Source: CAIMDX01 sp041652155 (GTDB lineage Bacteria > Patescibacteriota > Minisyncoccia > Minisyncoccales > JAQTVQ01). Taken from it: a DNA stretch of 41,709 nt. The notes under the pieces were generated by a model that had not been told where the DNA came from, did no database searches, and saw only the letters and a list, made by a program, of their open reading frames with translations. The DNA is taken from positions 1-41,709 of the forward strand of contig JBAZHV010000009.1 of NCBI GenBank assembly GCA_041652155.1, written 5' to 3'. Made by a program: the position numbers and the translations under genes. How positions within the stretch are numbered: the first letter of the stretch is position 1; each line of letters starts with the position of its first letter. This document shows positions 1 through 6,169 of the stretch, in pieces.

Positions 1-1
1 T

Positions 2-751
2 ACTGAAGCCTACATACTCTGCGCCAAGACCGAAGCCGGAGCAGGCTACATTTGTACCGACCAGACCAGCGGAGGAGGCATCACTCAGGTTGCGGAGCCT
101 CCGGTTGATTTCGGAGGCTGGGGAGGAAGTTTTGCTTGCGGGGACACAGTCACTTTTACCTATAAAGGCAGCTCTGTTGCCTACGGAACAGTGGAACATA
201 ATAGCAAATGCTGGATGGACCGTAACCTGGGAGCGGCGCAAGCAGCTACACTCTTTAACGATTCTGCCGCTTACGGCGATCTCTTCCAGTGGGGAAGAGA
301 TGACGACGGCCACCAAACCCGCAACAGCGGTATAACCACCATTCTTTCCAGCTCCAGCAACCCCGGCCATGGTAATTTCATCTACGGCATGGGCAGTCCT
401 TACGACTGGGTCTCTCCCCAGATAGACAGCTTGTGGCAAGGGGTCTCTGGTACGAACAACCCTTGCCCCTCCGGCTGGCGGGTGCCGACCGAAACGGAGT
501 GGAATACCGAGCGGTTGAGCTGGAGCAGTAATAATTACAACGGAGCTTTTGCCAGCCCCCTTAAATTGACAGCGGCCGGTTACCGCGATCGCAGCAATGC
601 CGCGGTCTACTCCGCGGGTGTCTACGGCTACTACTGGAGCAGCGCGGTTAGCGTCCCGAATTCCCGCACGCTGTACTTCAACAGCGGCGATGCGCACTTG
701 TACGGCAATCCCCGGGCCTACGGCTTTTCGGTTCGTTGCGTCAAGGACTGA
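2..751 (+). CDS. DGR target protein with C-terminal variable lectin-like domain (5' partial)
   Basis: The frame is open from the left edge of the window to the TGA at 749-751, so the start lies outside. About 249 residues are visible. The first 20-odd residues (LCAKTEAGAGYICTDQTSG) resemble the C-terminal end of CPR type IV pilin/pseudopilin proteins; this is an inference from pattern only. From about residue 60 the protein matches the Fib_succ_major / C-type-lectin-like fold used by many DGR targets: CWMDRNLGA, a GDLFQWGR segment, NPCPSGWRVPTETEW, GYYWSSA and the terminal FSVRCVKD. Cysteines in CW, PCPSGW and VRC are the usual conserved ones of that family. The last 59 codons are the variable repeat. 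avd, the template repeat and the reverse transcriptase follow on the same strand. The protein is probably exported and binds ligands or surfaces, with a binding face that is rewritten by the DGR. Target status is near certain; the pilin-like N-terminus is tentative. Confidence 0.9.
   Translation, partial: TEAYILCAKTEAGAGYICTDQTSGGGITQVAEPPVDFGGWGGSFACGDTVTFTYKGSSVAYGTVEHNSKCWMDRNLGAAQAATLFNDSAAYGDLFQWGRDDDGHQTRNSGITTILSSSSNPGHGNFIYGMGSPYDWVSPQIDSLWQGVSGTNNPCPSGWRVPTETEWNTERLSWSSNNYNGAFASPLKLTAAGYRDRSNAAVYSAGVYGYYWSSAVSVPNSRTLYFNSGDAHLYGNPRAYGFSVRCVKD
573..750 (+). repeat. DGR variable repeat (VR)
   Basis: This 178-bp segment aligns without gaps to 1460-1637. The two copies differ at 16 positions, and at every one the template copy has A while this copy has G, T or C. 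Thirteen codons are changed, mostly AAC in the template to TAC, TCC, CAC or CCC here. The last 30 bp (from about 721) are identical in both copies although they contain three adenines, as expected for the initiation-of-mutagenic-homing end. The left boundary is set by a G/T mismatch at 572 versus 1459. A weak hairpin at about 779-795 lies downstream, where some DGRs carry a target-recognition stem-loop. Confidence 0.97.
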
Positions 752-799
752 TTAGCTTGGACTATTTGACTATTCGTAACTCGAAAATTTTTTGAGAAT

Positions 800-1141
800 A
801 TGGCTATTTATCTTCATCTTCCGGTTTATAAAGCAAGCTATGACCTTTTGCTTGAGATGTTTAAATCAATAAAAGATTTTAACAGAGAATACAAATACAC
901 TTTGGGCGAAAATATAAAAAAGGAGGCGATGGAGCTGGTTACTAATATTTATAGAGCCAATTCCAGTTTTTCCAAAAATCCTCATATTGAAAAAGCAAGA
1001 GAAGAGATCGAAACGATCAGAATTTTTTTCAGATTAGCCAGAGATCTAAGACAGGTAGGGTTGGAAAGATTCGTCAATATCAATGAAAGGATAGAAAATG
1101 TCTCCAAGCAGCTTGCTGCTTGGGAAAGATCGCAAAAATAG
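800..1141 (+). CDS. avd: DGR accessory variability determinant (Avd-like)
   Basis: This 113-residue, highly helical, charged protein sits between the target gene and the template repeat, the usual place for avd. Its pattern (LPVYKASYDLLLEMF, then NFREYKYTLGE-type and FFRLARDLRQVGL segments) fits the four-helix-bundle Avd / S23-like family. In the studied Bordetella phage system Avd forms a pentamer that binds the reverse transcriptase and the template RNA and is required for mutagenic retrohoming. The ATG at 800 is the only sensible start and lies 49 bp after the target stop. It is probably co-transcribed with the target gene; I see no separate promoter. The alternative, a stand-alone S23-type four-helix protein, is unlikely given the context. 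Confidence 0.9.
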   Translation: MAIYLHLPVYKASYDLLLEMFKSIKDFNREYKYTLGENIKKEAMELVTNIYRANSSFSKNPHIEKAREEIETIRIFFRLARDLRQVGLERFVNINERIENVSKQLAAWERSQK

Positions 1142-1459
1142 CCCCCAATATAGAATGCAGTTCTCTAAATGGGAAAAGGGCCGGAATCGCTTATAGTTGT
1201 TTGCCCTTTCACAGGGATATCCTTTCAGATGTTTATGGTCTGATCGGAGCGGCTTAGGCGAGCGCGCAATTTATCAGTCCAATGGCTTTCTTGCCAAAAT
1301 CGGCAAGGTATATCTGCCACAACAGTTTTTTGTTTTCTGATCTTGCGGGGGCTTGACCTCCGTCTGATTTTGCAAGGGTCTAACCTTTGCAATAGACTTG
1401 CACAGGTGCACCTGTGCAGTTTAAAAAGAAGGCGGGAAAAATAGAACAGCCATTTTTTT
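1142..1459 (+). other. Avd-TR spacer, probable 5' part of the template RNA
   Basis: I see no credible gene here. The stretch contains a short hairpin at 1372-1390 (GCAAGGGT paired with ACCTTTGC) and an 18-bp perfect palindrome at 1400-1417, then the template repeat begins at 1460. In characterised DGRs the RNA flanking the template is needed for priming and for binding Avd and RT, so a structured spacer fits that role. The minus-strand frame across 1225-1677 is judged a shadow. Confidence 0.6.
1400..1417. repeat. Perfect 18-bp palindrome upstream of TR
   Basis: The sequence gcacaggtgcacctgtgc is its own reverse complement. It ends 42 bp before the template repeat. Its core (CACAGGT ... ACCTGTG) recurs in longer inverted repeats at 12382-12428 and 37970-38006. 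A GTG within it (1414) is in frame with the template repeat and the reverse transcriptase. Confidence 0.85.
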
Positions 1460-1637
1460 CGGCCGGTTACCGCAATCACAGCAATGCCGCGGTCAACAAC
1501 GCGGGTGTCAACGGCTACTACTGGAGCAGCGCGGTTAGCGTCCCGAATTCCCGCAAACTGAACTTCAACAGCGGCGATGCGAACATGAACAGCAATAACC
1601 GGGCCAACGGCTTTTCGGTTCGTTGCGTCAAGGACTG
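1460..1637 (+). repeat. DGR template repeat (TR)
   Basis: This is the invariant donor copy paired with VR 573-750. It is rich in AAC codons when read in the target's frame (nine AAC), the classic DGR arrangement, because randomising both adenines of AAC can give 15 amino acids and no stop codon. By my count it has 44 adenines, of which 16 are substituted in the current VR; no non-adenine position differs. It ends 16 bp before the ATG of the reverse transcriptase. The reading frame through TR is continuous with that gene. Confidence 0.97.
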
Positions 1638-1653
1638 GTATCTGCCCTTTTTT

Positions 1654-2847
1654 ATGGGTATTTTTTCTGAAAAACAACTTTTATACGATCTGTTCCAAGC
1701 GTATTACGACGCCCGGAAAAACAAAAGGAATACCATCAATTCTTTGTCTTTTGAAATAGATTACGAGAGAAAACTTTTTGATCTTTACGGGGAGATCAAA
1801 GAAAGAAGATACGAGATTGACCCCAGTATTTGTTTTATAATAAAAGAGCCGGTCCAAAGAGAAGTTTTTGCCGCCGGTTTTCGGGACAGAATAGTCCACC
1901 ATCTTGTTTACAATCATATCAGCCCGTTTTTTGAACGGCTGTTCATTAACGACAGTTACAGCTGCCGGATCGGGAAAGGAACTTCCTGCGGGATAAAACG
2001 CTTGAACCATTTCATCCGTTCCTGTTCCCGCAATTATAGCCGGGATTGCTATATTCTCAAGCTGGATATCAAAGGATATTTTATGTCCATTGACCGTTCT
2101 GTTCTGTACCGGAAAGTCGAAGAAACATTGCACCGGTTTGGCAATGTTGCCAGTTTTGATATTGATCTGTCTTTATGGCTTGTCCGCAAGATCATATTCC
2201 ACGACGCGACAAAAAATTGCCGTTTGAAAGGCAAGAAAAGCGATTGGCAGGGTTTGCCCGGCTCCAAGAGCTTGTTTTGGACCGGAGAAAATAAAGGCCT
2301 GCCCATCGGCAACCTCACTTCGCAATTATTTGGAAATGTTTATCTCAATGATTTTGACCATTTCGTTAAACATAAACTCGGCTGCGAATATTACGGACGC
2401 TATGTGGACGATCTGGTAATTGTCCATCAAGATAAAGAACGCCTTAAGTCTATCATCCCCCTTTTGAGAAAATATTTGAAAGAAGAACTTTTTTTAGAGC
2501 TTCATCCGAAAAAAATTTATCTTCAGCATTTTTCCAAGGGAGCACCTTTTTTAGGGGCGGCGATAAAGCCATACCGCATTTATATCCGCAATCAAACCAA
2601 AGGAAATTTTTATAAAAAGATCCGATATTGGAATGATTTTTTTGCGGAGAAAGAGCAAAAGCCGACCAAGGAAATCCTTGGGAAATTTTTAGCCAGTATG
2701 AATTCATATCTGGGGGTTATCGGGCAGTACAGCACTTACAAGCTTCGGAGGAAAATGCTGATTAAAAATTTATCAGCGTATTTTTGGAATTATGTTTATA
2801 TCTCCAATGATTGCAGAAAACTTGTTCCAATAACCGGGAAGATATAA
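1654..2847 (+). CDS. DGR reverse transcriptase
   Basis: This 397-residue protein is a retron/DGR-clade reverse transcriptase. Visible motifs are LKLDIKGYFMSID (motif A, catalytic Asp about residue 138), GLPIGNLTSQLFGNVYLN (motif B, about 215-232; the IGNLTSQ form is typical of DGR RTs rather than the QG of group II intron and retron RTs) and YVDD (about 250-253, catalytic). The usual length is 350-450 residues. There is no maturase, endonuclease or RNase H domain. The ATG at 1654 is chosen because homology begins about there (FSEKQLLYDLFQAYYDARKNKRN); the frame stays open upstream through TR to a GTG at 1414, but I do not think TR is translated as part of the enzyme. There is no clear Shine-Dalgarno. 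It makes adenine-mutated cDNA from TR RNA with Avd. Confidence 0.97.
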   Translation: MGIFSEKQLLYDLFQAYYDARKNKRNTINSLSFEIDYERKLFDLYGEIKERRYEIDPSICFIIKEPVQREVFAAGFRDRIVHHLVYNHISPFFERLFINDSYSCRIGKGTSCGIKRLNHFIRSCSRNYSRDCYILKLDIKGYFMSIDRSVLYRKVEETLHRFGNVASFDIDLSLWLVRKIIFHDATKNCRLKGKKSDWQGLPGSKSLFWTGENKGLPIGNLTSQLFGNVYLNDFDHFVKHKLGCEYYGRYVDDLVIVHQDKERLKSIIPLLRKYLKEELFLELHPKKIYLQHFSKGAPFLGAAIKPYRIYIRNQTKGNFYKKIRYWNDFFAEKEQKPTKEILGKFLASMNSYLGVIGQYSTYKLRRKMLIKNLSAYFWNYVYISNDCRKLVPITGKI

Positions 2848-2863
2848 AATTAAGAAAATGCCG

Positions 2864-2949
2864 GCAAGGGTTAGGCCTTTGCAGAAAAACGGGGTATATT
2901 TGAAAGAAATGTCTTTGTCTGATAGTTGAGGCAAAGGGAGAACTTTGCC
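2864..2949 (+). other. Two short hairpins after the RT gene
   Basis: The 138-bp gap after the RT gene holds a 7-bp hairpin at 2864-2882 (GCAAGGG / CCTTTGC, one G-T pair) and another at 2930-2949 (GGCAAAG / CTTTGCC). The first resembles the hairpin at 1372-1390 on the other side of the TR-RT block. Neither has a clear U tract, so they are not convincing terminators. Confidence 0.4.
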
Positions 2950-2985
2950 CGTAATAGTAACTATGCGATAGAGCCAAAATAGCCT

Positions 2986-3645
2986 ATGAAACCGGAGCTT
3001 CCGAAAGCATACAAAAAAGGATTTGTTAAATTTCTCGGTTTGACGATAGACCTTTCGCAGAGGCCTCTTATCCCGAGAAGAGAAACGGCTTTTTGGACCA
3101 AAGCGGCTATTAAAGAAATAAAGAAGGCAGGGAAGGAAGAGATAGCCTGCTTGGATCTGTTCGCCGGTTCGGGCTGTATCGGTTTGGCGGTTCTGAAGAA
3201 TATCAAGAATGCCAGTTGCGACTTTGGCGACATAGACCCAAAGAATATAAAACAGATCAGGATCAATTTAAAGCTGAACGGCCTTGAGGACAGGAAGGGG
3301 CGCGCGATGAAAACCGATGTTTTTTCCAACATTAAAAAGAAATACGATTATATTCTGGCCAATCCGCCTTATATCGCCGCTTCCAGAGAATATCTTATCC
3401 AGCCGCAGGTAAGGCAGTTCGAGCCGTGGATCGCTTTGGACGGGAAAAAAGAAGGGATGTTCTTTATCGATAAATTTTTAAAAGATGCCAAGAAATTTTT
3501 AAAACCGGGCGGGAAAATATTTATGGAGTTCGATCTTTACCAAATAAAAGAACTAAAGCAGGCGCTGGAGAAATACGGTTACAAAGATTATAAAATATCA
3601 AAGGACCAATTCGGCCAAGATAGGCTCGTAAAAATATTAATTTGA
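2986..3645 (+). CDS. PrmC/HemK-like protein N5-glutamine methyltransferase (short form)
   Basis: This 219-residue SAM-dependent methyltransferase has the HemK/PrmC signature: RPLIPRRET just before the core, LDLFAGSGCIGLAVL as the SAM-binding motif I (about residues 55-69), an acidic D-I-D at the end of strand 2, and ILANPPYI (about 125), the NPPY motif that positions the glutamine side chain. PrmC methylates the GGQ glutamine of release factors RF1/RF2. Family members usually carry an extra N-terminal helical domain of about 80 residues; here only about 25 residues precede the core, so it is a short version. The ATG at 2986 is the first in frame. A related N5-Gln or DNA/RNA N6 methyltransferase function cannot be excluded. 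It is followed by uppP after 16 bp. Confidence 0.75.
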   Translation: MKPELPKAYKKGFVKFLGLTIDLSQRPLIPRRETAFWTKAAIKEIKKAGKEEIACLDLFAGSGCIGLAVLKNIKNASCDFGDIDPKNIKQIRINLKLNGLEDRKGRAMKTDVFSNIKKKYDYILANPPYIAASREYLIQPQVRQFEPWIALDGKKEGMFFIDKFLKDAKKFLKPGGKIFMEFDLYQIKELKQALEKYGYKDYKISKDQFGQDRLVKILI

Positions 3646-3661
3646 TCGTTATTTTTAATTT

Positions 3662-4408
3662 ATGATCCAGTATATTATTTTAGGGATTTTGCAGGGAATT
3701 TTTGAGTGGCTGCCCATATCCAGCGAGGGAGTGGTCTCGCTGGTTTCCAATTTATTCGACCTTGGCGTCAACGCCGTTGATTTTTCGCTGTTCCTGCATT
3801 TGGGAACATTATTGGCCGTCGGGATCTATTTTTGGAAGGATTTTGTCGATCTGTTGTTTATGAAAGACAAGAAATTTTTCCAGTTCTTTGTTCTGACAAC
3901 CGTTATCTCTCTGGCCATCGGCCTGCCGGTCTATAAATTCGCGCGAGAGCTGAACATCGGCAACGGCCTTTTGATCTTGATGGGTTTTGCCCTGATCGCC
4001 ACGGCTTTTTTCCAAAAGCAGGGCAAGAAATTCAACTTAAGCGACAACAAGCTGGCCGCGATAGTCGGCGTCTTGCAGGGATTCTCCGCCATTCCCGGGC
4101 TTTCCCGCTCCGGTTCGACCATCTTTGGGCTATCATTAAAAGAAACCGATCCCCAGAAAGTTTTGAAGACGTCGTTTATGCTTTCGGCGCCGGTGGTTTT
4201 CGCTTCTTCGGCTTATCTATTCCTGTTCGGAGACAAAGTTTTGTTCTCTCAAGGCGCTTTGGTCTCTGTCTTGTTCTCATTTATCGTCGGCATAGCCACC
4301 CTGAAAATCCTGGTGGACTGGTCCAAAAAAATGAACTTCTTCTGGTTCGCCTTGATCTTCGGCCTCCTGTGTTTGGTCGGAGGAACCCTGGCGATGCTGA
4401 CTCTCTAG
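3662..4408 (+). CDS. uppP: Undecaprenyl-diphosphate phosphatase UppP (BacA)
   Basis: This is a 248-residue polytopic membrane protein. It opens with the family signature ILGILQGIFEWLPISSEGVV (glutamate-rich motif 1) and has SAIPGLSRSGSTIFG near residues 142-156, the second conserved active-site motif with the essential Arg and Ser. Several hydrophobic segments span the whole protein. UppP removes a phosphate from undecaprenyl diphosphate to recycle the lipid carrier for peptidoglycan and other envelope polymers. The length is slightly below the usual 265-275. It is close behind the PrmC-like gene and is followed by a hairpin terminator at 4446-4472. Confidence 0.95.
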   Translation: MIQYIILGILQGIFEWLPISSEGVVSLVSNLFDLGVNAVDFSLFLHLGTLLAVGIYFWKDFVDLLFMKDKKFFQFFVLTTVISLAIGLPVYKFARELNIGNGLLILMGFALIATAFFQKQGKKFNLSDNKLAAIVGVLQGFSAIPGLSRSGSTIFGLSLKETDPQKVLKTSFMLSAPVVFASSAYLFLFGDKVLFSQGALVSVLFSFIVGIATLKILVDWSKKMNFFWFALIFGLLCLVGGTLAMLTL

Positions 4409-4445
4409 CCGACAGGATCTCCGCGAGAATCGAACGTTATCCACA

Positions 4446-4472
4446 GCCGCCTTATACCTTAGGCGGCTTTTT
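4446..4472 (+). terminator. Rho-independent terminator after uppP
   Basis: A 7-bp GC-rich stem (GCCGCCT at 4446-4452 with AGGCGGC at 4461-4467) with an 8-nt loop is followed by TTTTT. It ends the uppP transcript. Confidence 0.85.
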
Positions 4473-4511
4473 AGTTATAATAGAAACAATAAATTTTAAC
4501 GACCATCAGAT

Positions 4512-5333
4512 ATGTCTTTTATTGTCCAAGGGGAAAAAGAAGCTAAGTATTTATCGGTAGTCGTTGCTTTGGCTATTATCGGTATTGCAGGAGCCGGTCT
4601 GATTTTATGCCGACAGTATTTGGAATATCTAAATAAAAAATCAGTCGAAGATATTGTTCTTCAAGAGCAGCAACAAGCCCAGCAAACTCAAGTAACAGAG
4701 GACCCTTCTTTCTCTATCGGCCAAGAACCGGAAGAAAAAGATTGCGGCAAGGAGTTGGCTCAGTCTTCAAAAGATTATTGTTATTTGAATACTGCCGTAA
4801 CCAAGTTAGATCAATCTATCTGCGACAAGATACAGGCTGAGATGATGAAAAATAGTTGTTATGACAGTCTTGCCACGGCCAAACAAGATTCGTCTATCTG
4901 CGATAAACTGCAAGACCAGGAAGAGAAAGACCTTTGTGCCGCTAAAGCTAAAAGAGATTTATCTGTCTGCGACAATATGCAAGGCCAGTGGTTAAAAGAA
5001 TCTTGCTATTCGGCTGTCGCCGGAGTCAAGCAAGATTTATCCGTTTGCGGCAAGATACAGGATCAGGGGGTAAAAAATAATTGCTACCAAGGCATTGCTG
5101 TAACTAAGAAAGATCCTTCTATTTGCGGCAAGATACAGGATCAGTTTTTGGGCAGAGACCTTTGCTATGCGAATGTTGCCAGGATAAAGGAAGATCTATC
5201 CGCTTGCGATGGAATACAAAATAAAGAGATGAGAGGCGCTTGCTATGCGGATGTTGGGAAAAAAGATCCTGCCGTTTGCGATCAAATACAGGATCAGGAA
5301 ACCAAAGATTATTGTTATGGATTTGCGAAATAA
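4512..5333 (+). CDS. Membrane-anchored protein with eight Cys-pair repeats
   Basis: I do not recognise a named family with certainty. The 273-residue protein has a short charged N-terminus, one hydrophobic segment at about residues 14-34 (probable uncleaved anchor), a Gln-rich linker, and then about eight tandem repeats of 23-27 residues covering 78-273. The repeat consensus is roughly D-x-S-I-C-D-K-I-Q-D-Q-x-x-K-x-x-C-Y-x-x-x-A-x-x-K, with two cysteines about 12 residues apart in each unit. This suggests a stack of disulfide-stapled helical hairpins outside the membrane. Similar Cys-rich repeats occur in extracytoplasmic proteins of CPR bacteria and some archaea (general knowledge, not searched). 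It follows the uppP terminator; a possible -10 TATAAT sits at 4476-4481. Its function is unknown; a surface or adhesion role is only a guess. Confidence 0.8.
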   Translation: MSFIVQGEKEAKYLSVVVALAIIGIAGAGLILCRQYLEYLNKKSVEDIVLQEQQQAQQTQVTEDPSFSIGQEPEEKDCGKELAQSSKDYCYLNTAVTKLDQSICDKIQAEMMKNSCYDSLATAKQDSSICDKLQDQEEKDLCAAKAKRDLSVCDNMQGQWLKESCYSAVAGVKQDLSVCGKIQDQGVKNNCYQGIAVTKKDPSICGKIQDQFLGRDLCYANVARIKEDLSACDGIQNKEMRGACYADVGKKDPAVCDQIQDQETKDYCYGFAK

Positions 5334-5416
5334 GGGATAGGCATTTACAATTTATAGCGAGCGGGAATCTCCGAATTCTATCAAAAGGAGAAGATAATTT
5401 TTATATAAAAACGGAA

Positions 5417-6078
5417 ATGATAACCACCAATTTCAAACTGGAAGTACGGAATAACAAGAACAGCTATGATGAAAAATATGCCAAAGCATATTTAGATAGG
5501 AGGAACGGACAAACGAAAGAAGACCGGACTTTTTTTAAAGGCCTGCTCGATAAGTACGGTATATATCTGAAAGGGGAAGCTGTGGCTGATTTTGCTTCGG
5601 GAGTAGGGGCAGACCTTAAGATTCTGAGCGAGTTTGGCCCGAAACAAATTTTTTGGCACGATAAAATGGAAGGGGTCCATAAGATCGCTAAAGAAAATTT
5701 GGTTCCATAGATAACGTTTCTTACCACGTCGGCGATATGATGGATTTTTCCGCGTATCAGGACGGCAGCGTGAAATTCGGCATTTGCCGCGATTCGTTAT
5801 CTTATATCGGCAACGATCATCTGTTTTTTGCGAATCTGAAAAGAATATTGAAGGAAGGCGGCTACTTTTGGTGCAAAGACGTTAGCATCAAATATTACGA
5901 AGAGATGGCTCAAAAACCGTTTGTGGTCGTATTGAAGAAAAATATTCTTGCCTGGCCTTTATATAAAGCCACGGGTTTGAGGTTACTCGCGTTCATCGGC
6001 TCGGACCCGAACAGGCTGAAATACATATTTAAAAAATTAGGGTTCAAGGTGGTTTATCTAAAGGAGGAAGGTGCATAG
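5417..6078 (+). pseudogene. SAM-dependent methyltransferase split by a frameshift
   Basis: Two adjacent frames together make one class I methyltransferase. The first (5417-5710) holds VADFASGVGADLKIL, a motif I SAM-binding loop, and ends at a TAG just after residue 97. The second frame carries on without loss: read in frame 1 from about 5701 it gives DNVSYHVGDMMDFSAYQDGSVKFGICRDSLSYIG, with the acidic and hydrophobic pattern of motifs III-IV, then RILKEGGYFWCKDV (motif VI region), to the stop at 6076-6078. A single-base indel near 5695-5705 would restore one protein of about 220 residues. It may be a real pseudogene, a programmed frameshift or a sequencing error. The substrate cannot be told from sequence. 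There is no slippery heptamer that I would trust. Confidence 0.7.
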
Positions 6079-6169
6079 AATTTTTGATCCAGAAATGAAA
6101 CGTTAAGGGCTTTGGAAATCTGTTCTTTCAGTCTTTCTTTTTAGGCTGTTTTTGAATAGAATTAAGGGT

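Noticed and set aside
1225..1677. 150-residue minus-strand frame over the spacer and TR
   Set aside because: It is antisense to the template repeat, has no family-like features, and its composition reflects the plus-strand repeat.
4437..4445. DnaA box before the uppP terminator as a replication origin
   Set aside because: A single consensus 9-mer with no cluster, AT-rich unwinding element, dnaA or dnaN nearby.
4369..4560. Small plus-strand frame spanning the uppP end and terminator
   Set aside because: It overlaps uppP, runs through the terminator hairpin and ends inside the next gene.
5240..5416. Upstream extension of the methyltransferase frame
   Set aside because: It overlaps the end of the Cys-repeat gene out of frame; homology begins at the ATG at 5417 or later.
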